Assembly (NCBI GenBank): GCA_029001845.1
Contig: JAREWP010000054.1
Coordinates: 57,609-121,608 of the forward strand
Length of the DNA stretch: 64,000 nucleotides
Direction: 5' to 3'
From: Candidatus Magnetocorallium paracelense
Lineage (GTDB): Bacteria > Nitrospirota > Thermodesulfovibrionia > Thermodesulfovibrionales > Magnetobacteriaceae
The notes under the pieces are model-generated. The model worked only from the letters and a program-made list of their open reading frames with translations, had not been told where the DNA came from and did not search any database. The number at the start of each line of letters is the position of its first letter. Positions within the stretch are counted from its first letter, which is position 1. The translations under genes and the position numbers were made by a program. This document shows, piece by piece, positions 45,038-52,583 of this stretch.

Positions 45038-46750
45038 CTACTCCGTTCCCATTATTTTTTTAATAATATCGGCTTTTGTGAAGGACTCATCCACTTCCAC
45101 GCCCCCTTCGCCGGCAAGAGCAATCAGCTCGGACTTGGTTTTATTCCTGAGTTGGCTAAAGGAAAATCCTGGAGTATCGGAATCTGTCTCTTCCAAGGTT
45201 TCTCTCTCCTCTTCCCCTTCATCCGATCTTTCCGGTAAAGCAATCTCTTCACTGTCGTCCTCTGTCGGAATTTCTTCAGAAGTCTCGTCAGCACCGGACG
45301 GATCGGATGCAAAGTCATCGCTTTCAGCCTCCTGATCGGGAACCGAGTCAAAGGAGGGCTTTAAAAAATCTTCATCTGAAGATGGGGAAGCAAAAGGATC
45401 GTCCTCTTCCGGCAAGTCGGTATCAGAAGTGGAATGCAGAGCATTTTCCTCACCTGCCGCATCACCGGGCATTGCGGACTGAGAATCCGTCAATGTAAGC
45501 TCGACCTTCTTAATTCTCTCATCCTGCCACCACTGCTTAAGACCGTTAATTGCCTCGCTCATGGCTTTACCGGTTAAGTCGAGGTCTATATTTATCTCCT
45601 CTTCCGTAATAGTCTTTATTGCATCAAGCGACTTTTCCCTTATTTCCATGCTTCCGTCGCCAAGCATTCTCATTAACGGCAGAACGGCTGACTTATCCTT
45701 AATATTGGCAAGAGAGGAAACAGCCGCCTTTCTTACCTTTTCCTCTTTATCCTGAAGCGTCTGTACAAGAGCAGGCACGGCATCGCCCTGGTCTTTCCAT
45801 CCAAGATAGGTAGCTGCATTCTTCCTTACTTCAGGGTGCTCGTCTTTGAGAAGCGCCAAAAGCACGGGAACGACATCATCGTCTCCGGCAAGCTTATAAA
45901 GCCCTCTCATGACTCCCAGACGAACTTTGTAGCTTTCATATCCTGTCATCTGCTTTAACAGAGATACGCACTCGGTGTCTTCCAAACGAATGAGGGAGTT
46001 TACAATTTCTGACATTAAATAGGGATTACCGAATCTTACAGTTTCCATCAATACAGGTACGGCCGCTTTATTACCTGTTTTTCCCAACTCAGAGGCGGCC
46101 AGTATTTTAATCTCCAACTCATCGTCCAGCAAATCGTAAGATATCTTCTCGAATATTGCTCTGTCCGACTCCGTCTCAAAAGTACCTTGCATCACAGCTT
46201 TATCGATAGCGCTCTTTACATAGGAAGGCGCATCCTTCGCCAAAGAGGCCGGATTTTTCTTCAATAATTTAAAATCTTTTAAGCCTTTGCCCTTTTCAAC
46301 GGCCGGCTTGCCCAAGACGCCGGCTTCATCGATTTCAGTGAGACGATTTTTCAATCTCTCGACTTCTTTTTCATACTCTTTGGCGTCGTTGATTAATTTC
46401 CGAACATTGTCAGACTCGAGATCCTCGGCGCCTGCTCCTTCTTTACCAATCTCTGCATATACAGAGTTGATTTTTTCCTCATATTCTCTGATCTTTGCTT
46501 CAATCTTTTTTCGATCCCCGGGTTTTGTAATTCCAAACTTCACACTACTCGGTATCATCCCCTTTGTCTTCGCAGGCAGGGAACCTGCCGCGGACATTGT
46601 CAAAGAAAAACTTTTCTTAGTCAGGGAATAGCTCTTACCTAACAAATTGACACTTGCATCGTAAGTATATAATACAGCACTGCCGCCTGCATTCAGCACC
46701 TTAGCCATGCCGCCTAAAAAACCTTCCCTCTTTTTTGTTACATTCTCCAT
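45038..46750 (-). CDS. Modular magnetosome-cluster protein: amphipathic N-terminus, HEAT repeats, acidic region, SAP-like end
   Basis: 570 residues in five parts. Residues 8-75: mildly hydrophobic, Ser/Gly/Lys-rich segment with ~11-residue periodicity (SAVLYTYDASVNLLGKSYSL). Residues 77-140: basic helical linker (PGDRKKIEAKIREYEEKI, VYAEIG at 98-102) and coiled coil. Residues 205-385: about five HEAT/PBS-lyase-like repeats (PVLLALLKDEHPEVRKNAA, PALVQTLQDKEEKVRKAA). Residues 430-525: Asp/Glu/Ser-rich acidic linker. Residues 530-568: a small fold like SAP/Rho N-terminal domains (LRNKTKSELIALAGEGG, TKADIIKKI). The first two parts resemble two other proteins of the cluster (60780-61997 and 62882-63421). 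A scaffold role is inferred; the combination is not one that I know. Confidence 0.8.
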   Translation of the reverse strand: MENVTKKREGFLGGMAKVLNAGGSAVLYTYDASVNLLGKSYSLTKKSFSLTMSAAGSLPAKTKGMIPSSVKFGITKPGDRKKIEAKIREYEEKINSVYAEIGKEGAGAEDLESDNVRKLINDAKEYEKEVERLKNRLTEIDEAGVLGKPAVEKGKGLKDFKLLKKNPASLAKDAPSYVKSAIDKAVMQGTFETESDRAIFEKISYDLLDDELEIKILAASELGKTGNKAAVPVLMETVRFGNPYLMSEIVNSLIRLEDTECVSLLKQMTGYESYKVRLGVMRGLYKLAGDDDVVPVLLALLKDEHPEVRKNAATYLGWKDQGDAVPALVQTLQDKEEKVRKAAVSSLANIKDKSAVLPLMRMLGDGSMEIREKSLDAIKTITEEEINIDLDLTGKAMSEAINGLKQWWQDERIKKVELTLTDSQSAMPGDAAGEENALHSTSDTDLPEEDDPFASPSSDEDFLKPSFDSVPDQEAESDDFASDPSGADETSEEIPTEDDSEEIALPERSDEGEEERETLEETDSDTPGFSFSQLRNKTKSELIALAGEGGVEVDESFTKADIIKKIMGTE

Positions 46751-46817
46751 ATGAAACCTCCCTGTTTAAATCTTTATAACAGATTCACCTCACAAAACGC
46801 TGCAAAACCAACAAGGC

Positions 46818-47687
46818 TTAACAAGGCGCTATTGTTATCCTCACATCTCCGGTATGCAGGACTTCATTCATTATTTTTTGTTTAAGTTCACCGACGATAC
46901 CATAAGAATCTGACAAACTCTTCTCTCCCTCGGCAGTAATCTCTAAATCGAGTTCCCAGGAATCTCCCAACCTCCTGCCTCTCAGACTGGCAATACCGGT
47001 AACGCCTTCGCTCAAAGTAACAATATGACGAACCTTATCCAGAACGTGATCAGGAATGGAAATGTCCATTAATCCTGCAATTCCGTCCTTTGAAATATCA
47101 AAACCTACTTTAACGACTGTCAGCGCAATCAAAATAGCGGCGACATGATCAGCTGCAGGCCAACCCATTACAGCCAGGATGACACCCCCCACAATGGCAA
47201 GAGAAGTAATGGCGTCCACACGATTTTCAAAAGCGGAAGCCAACATGGCGGGACTGTTATTTTTTTCTCCCACGCATCTCAAATAGCGATACAAAATCTC
47301 GCCCGCCAGTGCTGAAATCAATCCGCCTGCCAATGCCGCATAATCAGGTGTTTCAATAAGTCCCTTACTTAAATGTCTGATGTTATCAAATAAAAAAACC
47401 AGAGAACCGACCAATAAAAGCGCTCCGATAAAAAGGGAAGAAAGAAACTGCACCTTCCCGTATCCGTAGGGGAATCTGCTGTTCGGTTTCCATAAAGAGA
47501 TTTTAACGCTCATCAGCGTTATGCCTCTCGATAAAAAATCTGCAAAAGAATGCAGCCCGTGAGCGTTCAACGCAACGCTGCCGGTTATAAATCCCAAAAT
47601 ATTTTTAAAAACCGCCAATCCCAAAGCAGCATAAAGCCCCACCCAAGCTGCCCTTTCATAACACTTCTGACACTCATCTTTTATCAT
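46818..47687 (-). CDS. mamB: Cation diffusion facilitator, closest to MamB
   Basis: Magnetosome-membrane iron transporter and vesicle-formation factor of the CDF family, about six spans plus a cytoplasmic domain. With the ATG at 47687 the protein has 289 residues and family positions fall in register: TM2 has His43/His46/Asp50 (AHGLHSFAD) and TM5 Glu154/Asp158 (FENRVD). The N-terminal CxxC (ECQKC), FPYGYGKVQFLSS and RCVGEKNNSPAMLA match Magnetospirillum MamB closely. A frame open 40 codons further upstream has no supporting start. TM5 has Glu where zinc CDFs carry His. The C-terminal domain ends with VRITIAPC. Confidence 0.88.
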   Translation of the reverse strand: MIKDECQKCYERAAWVGLYAALGLAVFKNILGFITGSVALNAHGLHSFADFLSRGITLMSVKISLWKPNSRFPYGYGKVQFLSSLFIGALLLVGSLVFLFDNIRHLSKGLIETPDYAALAGGLISALAGEILYRYLRCVGEKNNSPAMLASAFENRVDAITSLAIVGGVILAVMGWPAADHVAAILIALTVVKVGFDISKDGIAGLMDISIPDHVLDKVRHIVTLSEGVTGIASLRGRRLGDSWELDLEITAEGEKSLSDSYGIVGELKQKIMNEVLHTGDVRITIAPC

Positions 47688-47813
47688 ATTGTAAAGATAT
47701 ATAAGCTGCCTCTGACAACAATTTGTCTCTCTTACTCCCTGTCTCTTAGTGGTAAATTGCTGTAGGGTCCTTGTTACGTTATCGCTTCCCCTACCCTCAC
47801 CCCTCACCTTAAT

Positions 47814-47835
47814 CCTCTCCCCTCAAGGGGAGAGG
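47814..47835. repeat. Perfect 9-bp hairpin (CCTCTCCCC/GGGGAGAGG)
   Basis: Same palindrome as at 5112-5137, loop TCAA, in the region upstream of mamB and next to the octamer array. Confidence 0.5.
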
Positions 47836-47862
47836 AAACTTATAAAGGAATTTCTACGAAAT

Positions 47863-47958
47863 CCCTCAATCCCTCAATCCCTCAATCCCTCAATCCCTCA
47901 ATCCCTCAATTCCTCAATCCCTCAATTCCTCAATCCCTCAATTCCTCAATCCCTCAAT
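47863..47958. repeat. Tandem array of 12 copies of an 8-base unit (CCCTCAAT)
   Basis: Twelve contiguous copies: units 1-6, 8, 10 and 12 read CCCTCAAT, units 7, 9 and 11 read TCCTCAAT. It lies six bases from the stop of the TauE gene and upstream of mamB. Length change by slippage is likely. Confidence 0.9.
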
Positions 47959-47963
47959 TCCAA

Positions 47964-48866
47964 TCAAACCCTTATAACCCCAAAAATTAACTTAACAGCC
48001 ACCAAAAGCAGCATAAAAGCAATAATCTTCTTTATTTTTTCCGATTCCGTCATAACGGCGATGCTTGCGCCGAAATATGCACCCAGAATGGTGCCTATGC
48101 CTATAAAAACAGCATAGTCCAAATCAATTGTCTTTAAACCTGCAAATATAATCAAACCGAAAAAGCTGCTTATAACGATCATAAAATGAGAAGTGGCTGC
48201 TGCTATGTGGATGGGAATACCAAGGAAGCTCATCAAAGGCACATGTATCAGACCGCCTCCTATGCCAAAGAGACCGGAGACGATTCCCACAAGAAAACTA
48301 CCGGAGCACCCGATTGAGAGATCAGGAGAATAGGTGTGGACCTCGCCCACTGCATCGTAAACAACTCTCTCCTTTGGAGCCGTCGCTGCATTGCCGCAGA
48401 TCAAATAGAATTCTCTTGTAAAAATCAGGATATAAGACATTATTAACAGCAGCAGTGAAAAGAGAATGGAAAACATAACAAGACTGAACTGTTGAGCCGC
48501 CAGAGCCCCTATGACAACGCCGGGAGCGGCAAAAACTGAAAATTTTATTCCTAATTCATAATCAATTCGTTTCTGAGACATATAAGAGAAAGTACCGGAC
48601 AGAGCATTCAAAAAAACGACTGCCATGGAAGTTCCGATGGCATGTTGAGGGGAAAAACCATAAAAAATTATCAGAAGAGGGACGACAAGAAAGCCGCCGC
48701 CGGCGCCTATAAGTGTTCCAACCCCGCCGATTATGACACCGAGTATGACAATAGGAATAATCTCGAAAAAGGAGTCTATCAGATCATGTCTGGCGTCAGA
48801 TACGCCTGTCGAGGCGCATGAAATGAGGGAAAAGGCCATCATTAGAATAAAAATAACTCTATACAT
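47964..48866 (-). CDS. TauE/SafE-family permease, resembling the C-terminal half of MamO
   Basis: A 300-residue membrane protein with about eight spans and two TauE repeats: GVGTLIGAGGGFLVVPLL (about 48-65) and GIVSGLFGIGGGLIHVPLM (about 206-224). The family exports sulfonates or other anions. In magnetotactic bacteria MamO carries a TauE-like domain behind a degenerate protease, and separate TauE genes occur in clusters of several phyla. The N-terminus is unusual: a signal sequence with a lipobox-like LISC (14-17), so the N-terminus may be lipidated outside. A long loop with CGNAATAPKERVVYD lies between the halves. The protease part of MamO is not encoded nearby. Confidence 0.82.
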   Translation of the reverse strand: MYRVIFILMMAFSLISCASTGVSDARHDLIDSFFEIIPIVILGVIIGGVGTLIGAGGGFLVVPLLIIFYGFSPQHAIGTSMAVVFLNALSGTFSYMSQKRIDYELGIKFSVFAAPGVVIGALAAQQFSLVMFSILFSLLLLIMSYILIFTREFYLICGNAATAPKERVVYDAVGEVHTYSPDLSIGCSGSFLVGIVSGLFGIGGGLIHVPLMSFLGIPIHIAAATSHFMIVISSFFGLIIFAGLKTIDLDYAVFIGIGTILGAYFGASIAVMTESEKIKKIIAFMLLLVAVKLIFGVIRV

Positions 48867-48919
48867 TTTATTTTAATAAACAACTCTGCTCAACAGGAGT
48901 TAAGCAAAGCTTAAAACCA

Positions 48920-48980
48920 GTACACGAAGGTCACGAAGTTTAAAATTCTGTGATCTCTTCGTGTTCTTCGTGGTAAAAAC
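48920..48980. repeat. Inverted TTCGTG-type repeat, copy 3 (family D)
   Basis: ACACGAAGGTCACGAAG faces CTTCGTGTTCTTCGTGG across ~25 bases; a near-perfect hairpin between two magnetosome-cluster genes. Confidence 0.6.
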
Positions 48981-49022
48981 AACTTGATTTATTGAACACA
49001 AATCAATTAGCAAATGCCAACG

Positions 49023-50171
49023 TTACTTTCCTAACACCTCAAACCCGGCGCGCAACCCGGCAATGGCCTGTTTATATTCTCCCGCCAACTCTTTCATAGA
49101 AGTATTGAGCGGACTTAAGTCATTCATTAAGGGGTTGACCAAGTCTCTGAACTTCTCGTTTACCTCTACGTCGAGATTGAGCAACTTCATTATCCTTTCC
49201 GCGTTTTCGACCTCTTCTCTTTGCGTATGGAGTTCCTCTAGTCTCTCCTCGGCAGTGGCTGAAAAAACCTTCTCCTCCTCTGTCTTTTCTTTAAGTTTGT
49301 CGATCTCTGATGTCAGTTTATCATTTTCGAAACGTGTATTTTCGATATCATTATTTAGAGAGAACTTACTTTTTCTCAGTTCCTCGACTTCTCTTTCAAG
49401 CGATTCTCTGTCTTCCACGGATTTAAGAGATTCCACCTCTTTTCCAAGATCGTCTCTCTCTGAGGTGAGCTTATCCTTTGTAGAAGTCAGTTCATTCAAT
49501 TTTTCATTCAATGTGGAGAGCTCAGCCTCGATTTTGGTCAGCTCCTGCTCGCCCTTTTCGATTTCTTTCTTAGTAGCAATCGTTATCTCCTCAGCCTCTT
49601 TTTGCTTTTTCCTCAACTCCTCTAAATCTCTATATGGCGGTATCTTACTAATAAAATCCTTTTTCCTCTCATTAAATTCAACGATATCATCTTTAAGTGT
49701 TTTGAGAACCCCCTCTTTGGCATTCAATTCCTCTTCGATCGCAGCTCTCTCAGACTCACTCCTAATGAACTTCTCCTCTATTCCCCTGTAACCGGCTTCC
49801 AGGTTTTTAACTTTTTTACTTTTTTCCTCAACAAGACTTCTTCTCTCATTCAACAAAGCAATTTTTTCATCCAGATCGCGGGATCTTTCAAGATTTTTCT
49901 TTAACGTGATCTTTTCGTCTTTGAACTTCTTCAGCATCTCCCTGGTATCGACCAAAACAGGTTCTATTTCATCAATCTGCTCTAAAGTCTTTTGCAGTTC
50001 TCTCTCTACGATTAAGGCCCTCTCTTCGATATAAGCGAGTTCCTCCTCCATCTTGAGAATACCGGTGCGCAGAATTTCCCTTGTTTTTTCTACAACCAGA
50101 TCGGAGCCCTTTTCACTTATGAGATCAAGAATCTCTTCACTGCTTATTTTTTCATCAATATCAATCTTCAT
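49023..50171 (-). CDS. Long coiled-coil protein, 382 residues (third of an overlapping trio)
   Basis: Almost entirely coiled coil from residue 30 to 320 (KMEEELAYIEERALIVEREL, ELNAKEGVLKTLKDDIVEFN), resembling an SMC arm without ATPase heads. The last 60 residues are less charged (MKLLNLDVEVNEKFRDLVNP, FEVLGK) and may form a small globular end. The ATG overlaps the stop of the preceding gene by four bases (ATGA). It is analogous in context to the long coiled-coil Mad proteins implicated in magnetosome chain positioning, but exact orthology cannot be claimed by eye. Confidence 0.78.
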   Translation of the reverse strand: MKIDIDEKISSEEILDLISEKGSDLVVEKTREILRTGILKMEEELAYIEERALIVERELQKTLEQIDEIEPVLVDTREMLKKFKDEKITLKKNLERSRDLDEKIALLNERRSLVEEKSKKVKNLEAGYRGIEEKFIRSESERAAIEEELNAKEGVLKTLKDDIVEFNERKKDFISKIPPYRDLEELRKKQKEAEEITIATKKEIEKGEQELTKIEAELSTLNEKLNELTSTKDKLTSERDDLGKEVESLKSVEDRESLEREVEELRKSKFSLNNDIENTRFENDKLTSEIDKLKEKTEEEKVFSATAEERLEELHTQREEVENAERIMKLLNLDVEVNEKFRDLVNPLMNDLSPLNTSMKELAGEYKQAIAGLRAGFEVLGK

Positions 50172-51286
50172 CCTTCCGCCTCTACTAAATTCACTAAAGA
50201 TTTTCTTATTTCATCCATAAGGGTCAGCTCTTTCCCGATCTCCTTATTCTCTAACAGGACCCTCTCAAGATTGGCCGTAACCTGCTCATTCACTTTATCG
50301 GATTCCCTTTTACTTTCTTTGGCTTTTTTGATCGCCGCAATTGTTTGCGAAAACCTGGCGATTCCCTCTTCAACGGCTGTTATCGTCTCCCTCATTTCAG
50401 TATTGCCCTCGGAAAGTTCTTTAAGAGCCCCCTCGCTGTTGCCGAGTTCCTCTCTCAGGCCCTCCTCCTTCTCCTTTAAAGGACTAAGTTCTTTTTCCAG
50501 CGTATCGGTCTCTGACTTTAACTCCTCTCTCTCTTTAAGTAGTGTTTTTACCTCTTCGGCTTTTCTCTCGAGTTCGGCCTTCCTGGTTCTTAATGAATCT
50601 ATTTCCGACTCAAGGTCCCTGGTCTGAGATTCTGTTTGATTTACAGAGTCCTTTGATTCTTTCGCCGCTTCGGAACGATTGGAAATGTTATCCTTCAGGT
50701 CTGCCAATTCCGCCTCGAAACGACCTTTTTCCACAAAAGCACCGGCAACATCCTCCATTCCTGCCAGTTCCTCTTCCAGTTTTTTTCTTTCCGGCGCCTT
50801 TTCCGATATCTCCATAGATACGATTCCCAGACGTTTTTCGTTCTCTTTCCCGGATTGCAAATTGTCTCTGACCTTGATATCCATTTTGGATATATCTTCG
50901 GTAAGAGAAGTCTCCTTTTCGGACAACTCGGCCAAGGCAGCTTCCTGCCTGTCAAACTCATCGAGAATCGCGACCGGATCGCCAAACTTCTCCATTTTTT
51001 TTCTTAAAACGAAGAGTTCATTTTTAAGCGTCCTGATTTCCTCTTCACTCAAAGAGAGCTCCCCCATATTGGAAGCCAGACGCTCCTTCTCTCTTAAAAG
51101 AAGATTTGAATTACGATTGACTGTCTCTGTCAGATTATCCAGTTTCGACTTGAGATTCGAATATTTATCTCTGATTAAAGAGATGTCGTTTTCGTTGTTG
51201 CTGCCTTTGTAATCGATTGACAAAAGGAGGTGCAGTTCCGTATCTTTTATGTAAAGAGTAGATTTGGTTTTTTCCTTCTCACTCAT
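50168..51286 (-). CDS. Long coiled-coil protein, 372 residues (second of an overlapping trio)
   Basis: The first ~35 residues (LYIKDTELHLLLSIDYKG) look like a short strand-helix motif, followed by an SMC-like coiled coil to the end. The ATG at 51286 is chosen because GGGGAGA lies upstream; an ATG ten codons earlier would overlap the previous gene. Two bases separate it from the stop of the upstream coiled-coil gene, and its own stop overlaps the next start. No membrane segment and no ATPase motif. Confidence 0.78.
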   Translation of the reverse strand: MSEKEKTKSTLYIKDTELHLLLSIDYKGSNNENDISLIRDKYSNLKSKLDNLTETVNRNSNLLLREKERLASNMGELSLSEEEIRTLKNELFVLRKKMEKFGDPVAILDEFDRQEAALAELSEKETSLTEDISKMDIKVRDNLQSGKENEKRLGIVSMEISEKAPERKKLEEELAGMEDVAGAFVEKGRFEAELADLKDNISNRSEAAKESKDSVNQTESQTRDLESEIDSLRTRKAELERKAEEVKTLLKEREELKSETDTLEKELSPLKEKEEGLREELGNSEGALKELSEGNTEMRETITAVEEGIARFSQTIAAIKKAKESKRESDKVNEQVTANLERVLLENKEIGKELTLMDEIRKSLVNLVEAEG

Positions 51287-51288
51287 GA

Positions 51289-51705
51289 TTATCTCCCCAT
51301 GGAAAATTTTTCCCACTGTTCCTGAATCTTTACAAGCTTTTGTTCGGCGTCAGCCTTCTCTTTTAAAGCTCTCTCTGCAACAGCTCTGGTGTTTTCAAGT
51401 TCTCCATGAAGTGTGGTGATCTGTTCTTTTACTTCATCTATGGCGCTAAAGCTCTCTTTCAGCTCCTGTATTTCCATATTAAGTTCAGCCTTTTCAGTTT
51501 CAAGTCTCCTTATGTGACCGTTCAGTATTCTTACAACATCCTCCCCCTTTTTATCGGACTGCTCCATAAGCTCCTCGGAAGAAGCTTTTTTCGCTTCAAA
51601 AACGGAATCCACCTCTTGTATGGAAGTAAGGATTTTTTCCAGAATTGAGGATTTTTCAGCCTCACTTTTTTGTAATATATTCTGAATCCGTGAACTGTCA
51701 ATCAT
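51289..51705 (-). CDS. Short coiled-coil protein, 138 residues (first of an overlapping trio)
   Basis: Coiled coil over almost the whole length (RLETEKAELNMEIQELKESF), with a short N-terminal helix (IDSSRIQNILQKSEAEKSSI). It follows mamQ by 77 bases on the same strand and leads the three-gene coiled-coil operon. Stoichiometric partnership with the two longer coils is likely but inferred from overlap only. Confidence 0.75.
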   Translation of the reverse strand: MIDSSRIQNILQKSEAEKSSILEKILTSIQEVDSVFEAKKASSEELMEQSDKKGEDVVRILNGHIRRLETEKAELNMEIQELKESFSAIDEVKEQITTLHGELENTRAVAERALKEKADAEQKLVKIQEQWEKFSMGR

Positions 51706-51782
51706 AACAACACCCCTTTTTGAATACTATATTTAATGTAATGAAAACCAATCAATCATCAATCGTAAAATCGTCAATCATA

Positions 51783-52475
51783 TTAGTTCCCCCTTACTTT
51801 GGGAGCACTCTTTGCCTCACTCTCCGATTCGAATACCTCGGCAGGTTCGAACCGGAAAATCATATTAAAAAGATTACCGGGAAACATCTTTAATCTGGAA
51901 TTAAAAAAATTCGAAACCTTATTATAATTAAGCCGCATATCAGCTATCATGGTTTCAGTGTCAGATAACTCGGCCATCAGAGTGCGATAAGCCTCTGAGG
52001 CCATTAATGCCGGATAGGCCTCTGCAACGGCCTGAAACTTGGACAAAAAGGACATATCTATCGGCGGCGTGTCACCGGCCTGTTTCATCGCCTCCTCTAT
52101 AGACTCAACAGCAGCTCTCACATCGGCGGCATGTATAAAAACTTCCTTTTCATAGGCTGAATAATTATTGACTGCAATAACCAGATTGGGAATCAGGTCT
52201 TTTCTTCTCTGCAACTGAGCCTCAATCTGAGCCCACTCCCTTTTGACATTGTATAAATTCATAGTAAAAAAGTTGTAGTAGTAGATACCTCCGGAAATTG
52301 CGGCGATAGTCAAAGCCACAATCGCCAGCTTGATGGCGGCGGACTGCCTTGTCCACAAGGCGTTCCTGATCGCGACCAGAGGATTCAGTCTCCTGATCCG
52401 GATCGCCGGAGAAGCCTCAATAAGTTCAAGCTCCTTAGCATAAAGCTTCCTTAATATCTGATTCATCTGGCTCAT
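51783..52475 (-). CDS. mamQ: LemA-family magnetosome protein MamQ
   Basis: A 230-residue protein: 45 cytoplasmic residues, one membrane span (about 47-67), then the LemA helical bundle with the hallmark QLQRRKDLIPNLV (87-99) and AYPALMASEAYRTLMAELSDTET. MamQ is required for magnetosome membrane invagination in Magnetospirillum. The position directly after mamI and mamE matches clusters of other magnetotactic bacteria. A hairpin of 7-base iterons separates it from mamE. Confidence 0.9.
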   Translation of the reverse strand: MSQMNQILRKLYAKELELIEASPAIRIRRLNPLVAIRNALWTRQSAAIKLAIVALTIAAISGGIYYYNFFTMNLYNVKREWAQIEAQLQRRKDLIPNLVIAVNNYSAYEKEVFIHAADVRAAVESIEEAMKQAGDTPPIDMSFLSKFQAVAEAYPALMASEAYRTLMAELSDTETMIADMRLNYNKVSNFFNSRLKMFPGNLFNMIFRFEPAEVFESESEAKSAPKVRGN

Positions 52476-52486
52476 GATTAAAATAT

Positions 52487-52581
52487 AAATTTTCGATTGA
52501 CGATTGTCGATTTTCGAATTTTTTACACTAAAAAATCAATCGTCAATCGTCAATCATCAATAGTCAATAGTCAATCGAAAA
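52487..52581. repeat. Inverted 7-mer iteron hairpin between mamE and mamQ (family H)
   Basis: CGATTGACGATTGTCGATTTTCG on the left faces the tandem CAATCGT-type units at 52535-52580. It sits right after the mamE stop (52584) and may stabilise or attenuate the mamE-mamQ transcript. The related sequence TCAATCATCAATCGTAAAATCG lies at 51750-51780 after mamQ. Confidence 0.7.
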
Positions 52582-52583
52582 TC

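Noticed and set aside
47863..47958. CRISPR array
   Set aside because: The unit is 8 bases with no spacers and no cas genes are present; it is a simple tandem repeat. The CAGC-type arrays are rejected as CRISPR for the same reason.
49063..51212. Long Ser/Phe-rich frames on the plus strand opposite the coiled-coil genes
   Set aside because: Composition is that of antisense of Glu/Lys-rich coils. The minus-strand frames overlap each other in an operon with proper starts.
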